A DNA stretch of 49,967 bases. Source: Alphaproteobacteria bacterium. Lineage in GTDB: Bacteria > Pseudomonadota > Alphaproteobacteria > Micavibrionales > Micavibrionaceae. Made by a program: the position numbers and the translations under genes. The stretch lies in assembly GCA_020442475.1 (NCBI GenBank), contig JAGRKA010000010.1, positions 1 through 49,967 of the forward strand, written 5' to 3'. The notes beneath the pieces were generated by a model. The model saw only the letters and a program-made list of their open reading frames with translations, made no database searches and was not told the origin of the DNA. Position 1 is the first letter of the stretch; every line of letters starts with the position of its first letter. Below are positions 37,324-45,434 of the stretch, one piece after another.

Positions 37324-38742
37324 TCAGCGGAGCGCGACAGGCAGGCATTCATGAAGATACCCGCAAAGCTTCTCGGCATCCTCTTTGGTAAAACCGCCAA
37401 GGCGCGCACGAAAGAGCCAACCCTCATCCGTTTTCAGCGGTGCGATCACGGGGTTAGCTGCCGCAGCATAAGGACCGGGAATCTGCTTAAGCGCGCGGTG
37501 CAGCGCTTTATCCGTAGCGGCCCGACTTTCAAAGGCGCCGATCTGAACCCCCCATGAAGCCGGAGAATATGAAGCCGTACGGACATTCTGTTTCGGAGCA
37601 TTCTGCTGGAGCAAAGCATCAGTGGTCTCGCCTCTATAGGCGGCAATTGCGATCAACCCCGTTTCAATGCGGCGGCGGCTGGCCGGGTCGTAGTCCCCCT
37701 CCCCAAGCAAGGCGCTGAACTTGTCCTCGAACGAGGTATTGACGGATGCCCACTTTTGTAACCCGCTCTGAACATCTTCCAAAGCCGGTGCAGTCTGCTC
37801 AGCCTTGTCAAGCGCGGCCATCGCCGTCAGGATACCCGGCTTACGCGGTGGAAGCGGCACCTGCGCACCGGCGACTCGTATTTCGTTCAGCTTCCCAAAA
37901 GCCGTATCCAGAAGGGATGCCATATGCGTGTTACGGGACTGCGCGGTACGTCCTCCAAAGACAACACCGATCACCCTGCGGTTGTTCCGCACAGCAGAGG
38001 CGATTAGATTAAAACCTGAAGCTTGAATATAGCCGGTTTTCATACCGTCCATACCATCGTAACTGCTCATCAAGCGATTATGATTCCGGTATGTGTGCCC
38101 CTGATAGGTAAAGCTGGCCTGCGCATAGTAGCGGTAATATTCCGGATAGTTGTTAATCACGTAACGGGCCATTTTAGCCATATCCCGTGCCGTCGTAATT
38201 TGAGCCGGATCATGGAGACCGGAAGCGTTCCGGAAGAGCGTCTGACTCATCCCGATTGATTGAGCCTTGCGGGTCATCATCTGCGCAAAGATCGGTTCCG
38301 TTCCTCCGATATGCTCGGCCAGCGCAACGGCGACATCATTCGCTGACTTTGTGACAAGCGCGTTGATTGCATCCTGTACGCGAATAGAAGAGCCCACAGG
38401 CAAATCCAATTTACTCGGCACCATAGAAGCTGCATGTTCCGAAATTCGAACACGATCATTCAGACGTAATTTTCCACGATCGAGCGCTTCAAAGACCATC
38501 AAAAGCGTCATAACTTTTGTCAGAGAAGCCGGATGAAGTTTTTTATCCGCATAACGTTGATGCAGGATAATTCCGGTATCGGCATCCATCACAATCGACG
38601 CATAACGGGGATTCGACTCTGCAAAAGCCTGAGTGGGAAGCAAAACCGACACGCAAATCATGACAGCAAGAATAAAGGCTACCAAAGAGGCTTTCGAGGG
38701 TCGACAGGAGGTCACGGCGAAAAAATAATCGATGCGGGGCAT
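37324..38742 (-). CDS. D-alanyl-D-alanine carboxypeptidase with SPOR domain (DacA-like)
   Basis: A 472-residue serine peptidase (S11) that trims the terminal D-Ala from peptidoglycan stems. Signal peptide near residues 20-41 (ends TQAFA). The catalytic SxxK is Ser73-Leu-Thr-Lys76 (HPASLTKVM), then SAND and the KTG box (GMKTGYIQASG). Residues about 390-472 form a SPOR domain (WGVQIGAFESRAATDKALHRA), which binds denuded glycans at the division septum and is unusual on DacA homologues. It is followed by the pilin-like gene, the two frames touching at 37324-37348. It should act in the periplasm. Confidence 0.92.
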   Translation of the reverse strand: MPRIDYFFAVTSCRPSKASLVAFILAVMICVSVLLPTQAFAESNPRYASIVMDADTGIILHQRYADKKLHPASLTKVMTLLMVFEALDRGKLRLNDRVRISEHAASMVPSKLDLPVGSSIRVQDAINALVTKSANDVAVALAEHIGGTEPIFAQMMTRKAQSIGMSQTLFRNASGLHDPAQITTARDMAKMARYVINNYPEYYRYYAQASFTYQGHTYRNHNRLMSSYDGMDGMKTGYIQASGFNLIASAVRNNRRVIGVVFGGRTAQSRNTHMASLLDTAFGKLNEIRVAGAQVPLPPRKPGILTAMAALDKAEQTAPALEDVQSGLQKWASVNTSFEDKFSALLGEGDYDPASRRRIETGLIAIAAYRGETTDALLQQNAPKQNVRTASYSPASWGVQIGAFESRAATDKALHRALKQIPGPYAAAANPVIAPLKTDEGWLFRARLGGFTKEDAEKLCGYLHECLPVALR

Positions 38743-38895
38743 ACGGGACGCTCTTTGAATTCTGATCGTTGCAAAACCGAAAACGGACGGCGGACGGATA
38801 AATGAAACCAGCTTTTTTTATTCTACATAGAATTACGTTTTCTGTCCATGAAACCAAGAGAAAATTTTATTTTTTGTGCAGTGCAAAAAAAAATA

Positions 38896-38924
38896 TTGAC
38901 GCTCCCCTGCGCACATGATAACTT
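38896..38924 (+). promoter_or_regulatory. Promoter of the phasin gene
   Basis: TTGACG (38896-38901) and TAACTT (38919-38924) with a 17-base spacer, about 110 bases before the phasin ATG. The DNA just upstream is A/T-rich with two T/A runs. Confidence 0.55.
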
Positions 38925-39033
38925 GCACTTCGAAATGCGTATGGTCGAGTAATGTCTTAAATTTGATTTTTAGTGTGACCGGACACCCTTAAGAACCGGG
39001 CACACCTTAAAGACCCGATGGAAGGAAACCACG

Positions 39034-39861
39034 ATGGCATCGAAAGCAAAAACAACTACGGCGCCCGGGAAGGCAGCGCCGACCAAGAAAAAGGCCGCAC
39101 CGAAAAAAGTAACGAAAGCCGCTTCGGCTACGTCGAAAAAAGCTCCGGTAAAAAAATCCGCAGCTAAGGCAACTAAGAAAGCTTCTCCGCGAGCAGCCGT
39201 CATAAAACGCGCTGTCAAAAAAGCGGCACCCAAAACGTCAGGAAGAAAGAGTGCCACCAAAAGTGCAAGTGCAGCGGTTAAAAAAACGACACCCAAAGCA
39301 GCGAATGCAAAGAATGTAAAGGCTGTAAAAAAAGTGACAGCGCGCAAAACCACCCGGAAAGCGCAGACGGTTGGAGCGATCCGGAAAGCGGCCACTCCCG
39401 GAAATGCCGGGCAGCCGCGCAATACCCTCAACGGTAGTGGAGCAAATACAGCGAATAGAAAAATTATTTCAGAAATGGAGACGATGATGAAACAAGGACC
39501 GATACAATTTGATCAGCTTGCCCGCGAAGCAGGCGATGCCGGGCGCGAAGGCGTAGATGCTTTCATGAAATCCGGTGCTATTTTTGCAAAAGGATGTGAA
39601 GACATCATTCGTACGGCGACCTCTCTGGCACAAGAATCCGCAGAGAAACAAGCGCAGTACTTCAAGGACGCCATGAGCAGCAAGACGCTGAATGAATGGG
39701 CCGAAGTCCAGAACAAAATCGCACAGGCCGGTTTTGACGATTTCATGGAAGGCGCAACGAAGCTGTCCGAAATCAGCGCGAAGGTTCTGAGCGAAGCCTC
39801 CGAGCCCTTTAACGCACAAATGGGCAAGGCCATGAAAAAAGCCTCTTCCGCTGCCGCCTAA
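39034..39861 (+). CDS. Phasin family protein with histone-H1-like N-terminal tail
   Basis: A 275-residue protein in two halves. Residues 1-115 are Lys/Ala/Thr-rich with repeated AKKA, KKAAPKK and AVKKTT motifs, like histone H1 tails or the DNA-binding half of PhaF. Residues 145-270 form a Phasin_2-like four-helix coat domain (IQFDQLAREAGDAGREGVDAF, then AQESAEKQAQYFKDAM). Phasins coat polyhydroxyalkanoate granules; the tail could tie granules to the nucleoid or share them at division. The order is reversed relative to PhaF, where the basic part is C-terminal. GGAAGG... upstream and a good terminator follow. Confidence 0.85.
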   Translation: MASKAKTTTAPGKAAPTKKKAAPKKVTKAASATSKKAPVKKSAAKATKKASPRAAVIKRAVKKAAPKTSGRKSATKSASAAVKKTTPKAANAKNVKAVKKVTARKTTRKAQTVGAIRKAATPGNAGQPRNTLNGSGANTANRKIISEMETMMKQGPIQFDQLAREAGDAGREGVDAFMKSGAIFAKGCEDIIRTATSLAQESAEKQAQYFKDAMSSKTLNEWAEVQNKIAQAGFDDFMEGATKLSEISAKVLSEASEPFNAQMGKAMKKASSAAA

Positions 39862-39886
39862 TCAGTAGCGCCATACCCGTTTTGAA

Positions 39887-39910
39887 AGCCCCGCCCCGTG
39901 CGGGGCTTTT
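39887..39910 (+). terminator. Rho-independent terminator of phasin gene
   Basis: AGCCCCGC (39887-39894) pairs with GCGGGGCT (39900-39907), loop of five, followed by four T. It lies 26 bases past the stop. Confidence 0.85.
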
Positions 39911-40013
39911 CTTATAGGCGTAATGCGCTATTATTAGTTCGTCGTAGCGTCTTTTCTGCTACAATAGATACGTCACCCTTGAGCGAATATAGAAACGGAA
40001 AGAGCAGTTTCGA

Positions 40014-40421
40014 ATGAGTGTCATGGAGAGCTTCACAGGGCCTGTCATGGAAGATGATCCCTCCCGGAATAATACCGGAGATGACGGCCATACGCCGGGA
40101 GACAGCGGCGGAAGCGGCGATGAACAGCACCAGACGGGGCTGGTCCTGAAGACGCGGACCCGGACCAAAAAACCGGCCATGTATAAGGTCCTGCTTTTGA
40201 ATGACGATTACACGCCAATGGAGTTCGTCGTGCATGTACTAGAAAAATTCTTCAACAAAAACAGGCAGGAAGCCACAGATATCATGCTCAACGTCCACCG
40301 GCGCGGCGTGGGCGTGTGCGGCATTTTCACCTTCGAGATCGCTGAAACCAAAGTCGCGCAAGTGATGGATTTCGCGAGACAAAACGAACAACCGCTTCAG
40401 TGTACGATGGAGAAGGAATGA
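40014..40421 (+). CDS. clpS: ATP-dependent Clp protease adaptor ClpS
   Basis: A 135-residue N-end-rule adaptor that docks on the ClpA N-domain. The conserved fold begins with [20 protein letters not shown], and ends with the [16 protein letters not shown] strand. The first 40 residues form a Gly/Asp/Ser-rich extension longer than in E. coli. The gene is followed by a GNAT gene overlapping by four bases (ATGA), then by a clpA 5' remnant; the real clpA is at 34751 on the other strand. Confidence 0.96.
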   Translation: MSVMESFTGPVMEDDPSRNNTGDDGHTPGDSGGSGDEQHQTGLVLKTRTRTKKPAMYKVLLLNDDYTPMEFVVHVLEKFFNKNRQEATDIMLNVHRRGVGVCGIFTFEIAETKVAQVMDFARQNEQPLQCTMEKE

Positions 40422-40909
40422 ATTTTTCGATCCGGCCTATGCAGCCGGGAGAGTGGAAATTTTTCCGGGATATGCGGCTTAAAGCACTTCAAATGCATCC
40501 GGGTTTTTATGCCGGGACTTATGAGGCGGCCCTGAAAAAACCGCCGGAAGAATGGCAGGATTTACTCGCCTCAGAGGATAAGGGCGTATTCGGCCTTTTC
40601 GCTGATGAGTATCTGATTGGAATCACAGGCATTTTCCCTTCGCAGAAAGATCCAAACGACGCCGTTTTCGTGATGAGTTTCATAGAGCCGGATTATCGCG
40701 GGCTGGGCCTGTCAAAACGGCTTTATGAAGCGCGGATAGAATGGGCGCGGGCGCATGGGTTTAAGAAATGTATTGCCTCCCACCGCGGCGACAACATCCC
40801 GTCAAGACAGGCTATGGTCGCTTACGGCTTTCAGCTCACACATGAAGAGCAAACAACTTGGCCGGACGGGCGAACAGAAACAGAATACCACGCTGAGCTA
40901 GTCCTATAG
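40418..40909 (+). CDS. GNAT-family N-acetyltransferase
   Basis: A 163-residue GNAT acetyltransferase: the acetyl-CoA strand and loop are seen as [23 protein letters not shown] (motif A, R/Q-x-x-G-x-A variant with RGLGLS), and motif B as [15 protein letters not shown], then [16 protein letters not shown] end. Start at ATG 40418, preceded by GGAGAAGGA and overlapping the clpS stop, gives coupling with clpS. A paralogous C-terminus exists as a remnant upstream of clpA (34802-34870). The substrate is unknown. Confidence 0.88.
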   Translation: MNFSIRPMQPGEWKFFRDMRLKALQMHPGFYAGTYEAALKKPPEEWQDLLASEDKGVFGLFADEYLIGITGIFPSQKDPNDAVFVMSFIEPDYRGLGLSKRLYEARIEWARAHGFKKCIASHRGDNIPSRQAMVAYGFQLTHEEQTTWPDGRTETEYHAELVL

Positions 40910-40943
40910 GCACTGTATGTGTTATATCTGAAAAGAGGGAGAT

Positions 40944-41036
40944 TCCTCCCTCTCCCCTACGGGGAGAGGGTCGGGGTGAGGGGGTTACGGTCTCTCTAAC
41001 ACCCCCACCCTGCCCTCCCCCTTGAGGAGGAGGGCA
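40944..41036. repeat. GC-rich imperfect inverted repeat between gnat and clpA remnant
   Basis: A 93-base element with CCCTCTCCCC-tac-GGGGAGAGGG as its left hairpin and a GGGGTGAGGGGGT/ACCCCCACCC pairing to its right. It interrupts DNA that is otherwise shared with the clpA upstream region (34770-34800), so it was inserted after that segment was duplicated or before it was lost. Similar C/G-run repeats are dispersed in many proteobacterial genomes. Confidence 0.6.
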
Positions 41037-41100
41037 TTAAAGAGAAAATACGAGGGATACAAGATAAAGCGCAAAAAGATTAAAGGAACGGTACACTATC

Positions 41101-41262
41101 ATGCTCCCAAAAAATCTGGAACAGACGCTCCATAAGGATCTCGCGGTGGCGGGGGAGCGCAGCCACGAATATGCGACGCTGGAACATTTGCTCTTTGCCC
41201 TGACGGAAGATCAGGACGCGATGGATCAAATGTTGTGCTTCATTATTGAACCTAAGTCTTGA
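41101..41262 (+). pseudogene. Truncated second clpA 5' end
   Basis: The first 41 codons ([20 protein letters not shown] and on to [10 protein letters not shown]) match the start of ClpA at 34751 with ten base differences in 125, most of them silent; three changes alter a residue. After position about 41225 the sequence diverges and adds twelve unrelated codons (DQMLCFIIEPKS) before a stop. Its upstream sequence (AAAGGAACGGTACACTATC) is also that of clpA. It lies downstream of clpS and gnat, at the site where clpA is expected in relatives. Confidence 0.85.
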
Positions 41263-41299
41263 CAAAACTGTAAAAATATAGGAATATATTCAGCATCAA

Positions 41300-41330
41300 C
41301 GCCACGAGTCCGTCTCGCGGTGTTTTTTTT
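41300..41330 (+). terminator. Terminator at island start
   Basis: CGCCACGAG (41300-41308) pairs with CTCGCGGTG (41314-41322), one mismatch, followed by eight T. It lies between the clpA remnant and the first island gene. A TTGACA at 41259-41264 lies upstream, so it may be an attenuator rather than the end of a transcript. Confidence 0.65.
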
Positions 41331-41368
41331 ATGCGCAAAATCAACCTTTAAAATTCTCGAGAACAATC

Positions 41369-42316
41369 ATGAATATCAAACTAAACAAGCCGTTTGCGGC
41401 GAATTCCGCCGTGGACGAATTCGACGTGCGTCAAATGAAAAAGGCGCTCAATCGTCTGGGGTATTATCAACCCTATGAAAAGACCGGTATCACTGGCATT
41501 CCAGATGCGGATGTGTTTTCCGCCCTTAAATCTTTCCAGAAAGACCAGGGCTTGCAGGCTACAGGAACGGCCAGACCGGGCGATGAAACCGTCTCAAAAC
41601 TCAGCAGTGAAGCAGGGAAAAAGAAAAGCGGCAAATATATCTGGCGTGCGGTTGGTGATAATAAGGTGCGTGATAGTCATGCCGAACTGGATGGAACCGT
41701 CCGCGATCTCGCCGACTCTCCAGATCCGGGTGAAGAGTTTAACTGCAGGTGTTGGGCAGAATTTTCAACTCCGGAAGGGTTGCAACAAGAACTCATTAGC
41801 GAGGTCAATGATTCTACCCCAAAATGGATGGAAGAAGATTTTACCAATCATTTCTATAACGGCAACGGACAAGCTATTACCCTTTCACAGACAGGTTATC
41901 TCGGCGAAATCATCGAAAAAGCACGCGAAGTCATGTTTCATCGTGTTGAAGATCAGGTTGCCGATAAGATGCGTGAAATAAAATCTGGAAAACTGGTTTA
42001 CACGACAGAAAATTCATATCCTCGCCTCGTTGAAGTTTTTTATGTATTCGGCGGCGGGACCATACGAACAAAAACGGAAGGTATGGTGACAAAGGATGGA
42101 GATATTTTGTCAATCACAGCCACCGTCGAGTATGAATATTATGATGTATTCACAGATCCAGTCAGCATAAGAGAAATTACACCTCTTGTTTTTTCATCAA
42201 ATCCTGATGAAGCATTTGATTGGTATGTCAAAATAACAGATTTTGGTGGAACTTATTATGTCATAACTGACCGTTGGAAAACGCGTATGCTAGGAAGTAT
42301 AAAACTTACGAATTAA
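41369..42316 (+). CDS. Peptidoglycan-binding/phage-head-like fusion protein (possible toxin)
   Basis: A 315-residue protein. Residues 15-80 look like a PG_binding_1 domain (FDVRQMKKALNRLGYYQP, then DVFSALKSFQKDQGLQATG). Residues 88-133 (KYIWRAVGDNKVRDSHAELDG, then CRCWAEFS) match the C-terminal motif of phage Mu gpF-type minor head proteins. The last 150 residues (YTTENSYPRLVEVFYVFGGG, then DVFTDPVSIREI, YYVITDRWKTRMLGSIKL) are of an unrecognised, beta-rich type that could be a toxin tip. It is preceded by a terminator and followed by a membrane protein gene on the opposite strand. It resembles a phage-derived polymorphic effector, but no effector function is proven. Confidence 0.6.
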   Translation: MNIKLNKPFAANSAVDEFDVRQMKKALNRLGYYQPYEKTGITGIPDADVFSALKSFQKDQGLQATGTARPGDETVSKLSSEAGKKKSGKYIWRAVGDNKVRDSHAELDGTVRDLADSPDPGEEFNCRCWAEFSTPEGLQQELISEVNDSTPKWMEEDFTNHFYNGNGQAITLSQTGYLGEIIEKAREVMFHRVEDQVADKMREIKSGKLVYTTENSYPRLVEVFYVFGGGTIRTKTEGMVTKDGDILSITATVEYEYYDVFTDPVSIREITPLVFSSNPDEAFDWYVKITDFGGTYYVITDRWKTRMLGSIKLTN

Positions 42317-42318
42317 GG

Positions 42319-43053
42319 CTAAGGAAAAAATCCGTAAAGTGGTACAAATAAAGGCCATAATATTGGCATCAATACTAGCCCTACCCATTGTCCAAAAGGC
42401 AAAAACCAATTCGTAAAATAAAAGAGAAAGAAACAAAGTATAAACAAGGCAATAGTCAATATAACGATGGCCCCATAAATTTTCAGTACCTTAAATAGAA
42501 TGTGGGTTGCTATGTCTCTTTTGTAATTTTCCATGATTTCTTGTGAAAATTTCTGATGGTAAAAATTCCAGATAATCAGGCAAAGCCCTGTATATATGCA
42601 GGCTGTAATCCATGCGGAAACCAATACAACTAAGGTACTAAATCCGTCCCCGGCATAATTGGCGCAATCCATCCGCCAGCCATTCAGAGGATCGGGATTA
42701 AACGGATTCTCCTTAAAAGGTGCATTGCGAATATCCCACTGTAAATGAACGGCCAGGTTCATCAATGCATAGCAAATACCTGCCGCAATAATAACTCTGC
42801 CAGCACGGATCCAAGCCGGAGATTCAGGAGAAACGGAAAAAACCAGCGCCGGTACAAAAGCCAGCCAGGCAAAAAACCAGTAATTCAACGTTCCATACCA
42901 GGGCCGTTCGGCGATAAGTTCCTGACAGGGTGTTTGTGCGTTTTCGTAATTTTCAAGGGAAACGTAAGACTGAGCCTCCTTCACCGCCGGATGGAATTCA
43001 AATACCCCAACAGCAATGAGCAACAAACCAATAATGAAAATGCTTTTTTTCAT
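42319..43053 (-). CDS. Membrane protein of unknown function (possible immunity partner)
   Basis: A 244-residue protein with about five membrane helices: near residues 5-22 (signal-anchor), 55-75, 85-105, 130-160 and two adjacent C-terminal helices, the last in FTNWFLPFGQWVGLVLMPI. A long Cys-, Asn- and Trp-containing periplasmic loop lies between. I do not recognise a family. It ends two bases from the stop of the fusion gene above (tail-to-tail) and its start is divergent from the DUF488 gene. Tail-to-tail placement of a phage-derived effector candidate and a membrane protein is suggestive only. Confidence 0.65.
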   Translation of the reverse strand: MKKSIFIIGLLLIAVGVFEFHPAVKEAQSYVSLENYENAQTPCQELIAERPWYGTLNYWFFAWLAFVPALVFSVSPESPAWIRAGRVIIAAGICYALMNLAVHLQWDIRNAPFKENPFNPDPLNGWRMDCANYAGDGFSTLVVLVSAWITACIYTGLCLIIWNFYHQKFSQEIMENYKRDIATHILFKVLKIYGAIVILTIALFILCFFLFYFTNWFLPFGQWVGLVLMPILWPLFVPLYGFFP

Positions 43054-43107
43054 CACAGGATCGTATTGGTAAATGCATGTTTTATCAATGTGATATATGC
43101 TGGCGTT

Positions 43108-43557
43108 ATGAGCAATACAGTCACTATTTTCACCATCGGTTTTACAGGCTCCAGCGCAGAGCATTTCTTCGGGTGCTTAAAGAGCGCGGGAGTCAAGAAA
43201 GTCATTGATACGCGGCTGTGGGCGAGTTCGCAGCTGGCTGGATTTGCGAAGAAAAAAGACCTGCCGTATTTTCTGAAAGAGATTGGCAATATCGATTACG
43301 AATACCGCGAAGAACTTGCGCCTTCGGATGATATCCTCAAGCCTTTCAAGAACAATAAGATAAGCTGGGATGAATACGAGGCGCAGTATATCGATCTTAT
43401 CAATCACCGGAATATCTCCAATGTGCTACAGCCGGATGAAGTGGATCAGGTATGTTTTTTGTGCGCATGCAAAACAGAGCATCATTGCCATCGCCGCCTT
43501 CTGGCTGAGTATTTACAGAGCGAATGGGATCAGCCTGTGGAGATTGTGCATTTATGA
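43108..43557 (+). CDS. DUF488 family protein
   Basis: A 149-residue DUF488 protein. The N-terminus (VTIFTIGFTGSSAEHFFGCL) and the C-terminal cysteine motif CACKTEHHCHRRLLAEYL (paired Cys plus CHR) are the hallmarks. The function is unknown; members often flank DNA-repair or defence genes. It overlaps the AlkB-like gene by four bases (ATGA). The ATG at 43108 was chosen because the conserved VTIFTIG strand starts here. Confidence 0.88.
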   Translation: MSNTVTIFTIGFTGSSAEHFFGCLKSAGVKKVIDTRLWASSQLAGFAKKKDLPYFLKEIGNIDYEYREELAPSDDILKPFKNNKISWDEYEAQYIDLINHRNISNVLQPDEVDQVCFLCACKTEHHCHRRLLAEYLQSEWDQPVEIVHL

Positions 43558-44129
43558 CGGGGCTTTTATTTGATATTCCAGCAACAGCAACGCCTGATAT
43601 TTCCGGGTTACAACATGTGCCGGATTTCATCACGGAAGATGAAGAACAGGCATTGATGGAAGCTATCGATCATCAGCCCTGGCTTTCTGACCTCAAGCGC
43701 CGGGTGCAGCATTACGGCTACAAATATGATTACAAGGCACGAGCAGTGGCGGACGATTCTTATCTGGGGCCACTGCCGGAATGGATTGAGGATATCGCAA
43801 GTAGATTATCCTTCAAACCCGATCAGGCTATCGTGAATGAATATCTGTCCGGCCAAGGAATCTCTGCGCATGTTGATTGCGTGCCGTGTTTTGGCGATAC
43901 GATTGCCTCTTTAAGTCTCGGCTCTGGCGCAACGATGCAATTTACAAATGGTCAGGAAAAGCATGATCTTTATCTGGAGCCGCGCAGCCTTGTTATCCTC
44001 TCCGGCCCGGCGCGTCATGACTGGACGCACGCCATTCCTGCCAGAAAATCCGATATGGTGAACGGATTTAAGGTTGAGCGTCATCGCCGTGTATCCTTGG
44101 CTTTCCGCACTGTTATCTTGAATAAATAG
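43554..44129 (+). CDS. AlkB-like 2-oxoglutarate/Fe(II) dioxygenase
   Basis: A 191-residue dioxygenase. Iron ligands are His106 and Asp108 (HVDCVPCFGDT) and His159 (HDWTHAI); the 2-oxoglutarate arginine is Arg185 near the end (RRVSLAFR). Adjacent NEYLSGQGI and LGSGATMQF match AlkB homologues of the ALKBH8/ABH type that repair methylated bases or modify nucleic acids. The ATG overlaps the DUF488 stop, so both are cotranslated and probably act together on nucleic acids. Confidence 0.9.
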   Translation: MTGLLFDIPATATPDISGLQHVPDFITEDEEQALMEAIDHQPWLSDLKRRVQHYGYKYDYKARAVADDSYLGPLPEWIEDIASRLSFKPDQAIVNEYLSGQGISAHVDCVPCFGDTIASLSLGSGATMQFTNGQEKHDLYLEPRSLVILSGPARHDWTHAIPARKSDMVNGFKVERHRRVSLAFRTVILNK

Positions 44130-44212
44130 ATTTTCACATGCAAGTAACTTATAATCTTACATATAAAGCAATTTCTTAGTAATATACATTTTATATCAAT
44201 ATGTTGAATGAT

Positions 44213-44241
44213 TTGACTTTTCATCAAAAATGTCGTATATT
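44213..44241 (+). promoter_or_regulatory. Promoter of the AbiEi/AbiEii-like operon
   Basis: TTGACT (44213-44218) and TATATT (44236-44241), spacer 17 bases, in AT-rich DNA upstream of the antitoxin ATG. The -10 box lies inside the first operator repeat. Confidence 0.65.
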
Positions 44242-44269
44242 TGTATATATAGATTGTCGTATTTTTGTA
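44231..44269 (+). promoter_or_regulatory. Direct-repeat operator of the toxin-antitoxin operon
   Basis: TGTCGTATATTTGTA (44231-44245) and TGTCGTATTTTTGTA (44255-44269) differ at one of 15 bases and start 24 bases apart. They overlap the -10 box and the likely start site. AbiEi-type antitoxins repress their own promoters, so this is the probable binding site. Confidence 0.6.
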
Positions 44270-44278
44270 GGATAAAAC

Positions 44279-44704
44279 ATGACTCAAAAACGCCTGAAAA
44301 CATTGGAAGATAAAGTCTCTTACCGCATTACCCGCAGTAAGCAGAATGTTTTCGTGCGCGAGGATTTTGAGGATCTGGGCGGCTATGATCAGGTCGGCCG
44401 GGCACTACGGCAACTGGCAAGGAGCAATGCACTCGTCAAAATCGGATATGGCCTGTACGCCAAAGCCAAACAATCGTCCCTCAGCGGAAAAACCGTTCCT
44501 GTAAAACCATTGCCCGATCTGGCGAAAGAGGCGGTGGAGCGTTTGGGGCTGACGGTTTATCCTTCGCAGCTGGAGCGCGACTATAACGCTGGGCGCACGA
44601 CCCAGGTTCCCACCGGCCGACGGATTGCCGTTAAAGGCCGCATCAGCCGGAGAATCGGCTATAATGACGCTTATGTCAGTTACGAACGTGCAACCGACCG
44701 ATAA
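44279..44704 (+). CDS. AbiEi-like antitoxin (DUF6088-type)
   Basis: A 141-residue protein with an N-terminal winged HTH (RITRSKQNVFVREDFEDLGG, GRALRQLARSNALVKIGYGLYAK), as in type IV AbiEi antitoxins and DUF6088 proteins. It would repress the operon and counter the nucleotidyltransferase toxin encoded downstream. The ATG has AGGA 7 bases upstream. The stop overlaps the toxin start by about 40 bases. The family call is by pattern. Confidence 0.82.
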   Translation: MTQKRLKTLEDKVSYRITRSKQNVFVREDFEDLGGYDQVGRALRQLARSNALVKIGYGLYAKAKQSSLSGKTVPVKPLPDLAKEAVERLGLTVYPSQLERDYNAGRTTQVPTGRRIAVKGRISRRIGYNDAYVSYERATDR

Positions 44705-45434
44705 ATCCATATTTGAAGACGCCGCCCTCGAAACAGGGATCGCAGCACCTTTCGTCGAGAAAGACTGGTACGTCACGCAGGTGATTTCCGCTCTTTCAGC
44801 TATTGAAACCGATGGATACGAGATCATATTTTCCGGCGGTACGGCTTTGTCGAAAGCGCACGGCCTGCTTCAGCGTTTTTCCGAAGACATAGATTTCAGG
44901 GTTTTGACAGAGAATACGGGCCGTAAGGCCTTGTCGGCATACAAAAACACTGTCATCGAAAAATTGAGAGAAAGCGGCTTCGGTATTGAAGAGCATCAGA
45001 TTAAAGCCAGAGACGGAAACAGATATTTCTCCATTGATCCGGTCGAAAGCGCCGCCGATAAATTGAGCGCCTTGGCCTGGCGCATTCCTGACAGGGTCAG
45101 GGGCGGCAAATATGATGATCCGGCAATCGTCCGGTATATCCACGATCTGGCCGTTTTGAAAGACGCCGCCATGAAAAACGATGATTTTGCAAGGCTGGTG
45201 TTGTCGTCCATGAGCCATGATGACCGGCGATCCAAAAATAATCCGGATTTTGCCGGACTTCCGGTCGATGAAAAGTTCAAACAGATGTTTGAAATACTGG
45301 ATACGGATCAGGAATACCGCCGTGAGTACGAAAGGTTCGTAAAGGGCGTGTCTTATGCGCCGGAGGGAGATGTTCCCGGCTACGATGCTGCCTTGGATGC
45401 GGTTAGGCTTCTGGCCAAATCCGTGATGTCCTGA
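44664..45434 (+). CDS. AbiEii-like nucleotidyltransferase toxin
   Basis: A 256-residue nucleotidyltransferase-fold protein. The catalytic motif GG(T)xLxK...RxSxDxD is clear in FSGGTALSKAHGLLQRFSEDIDFRV. The family (AbiEii/AbiGii) transfers nucleotides to tRNA acceptor ends or uses GTP to stop growth, giving phage resistance by abortive infection. The start is ambiguous between ATG 44664 and 44673. It forms a type IV toxin-antitoxin unit with the preceding gene. Confidence 0.88.
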   Translation: MTLMSVTNVQPTDKSIFEDAALETGIAAPFVEKDWYVTQVISALSAIETDGYEIIFSGGTALSKAHGLLQRFSEDIDFRVLTENTGRKALSAYKNTVIEKLRESGFGIEEHQIKARDGNRYFSIDPVESAADKLSALAWRIPDRVRGGKYDDPAIVRYIHDLAVLKDAAMKNDDFARLVLSSMSHDDRRSKNNPDFAGLPVDEKFKQMFEILDTDQEYRREYERFVKGVSYAPEGDVPGYDAALDAVRLLAKSVMS

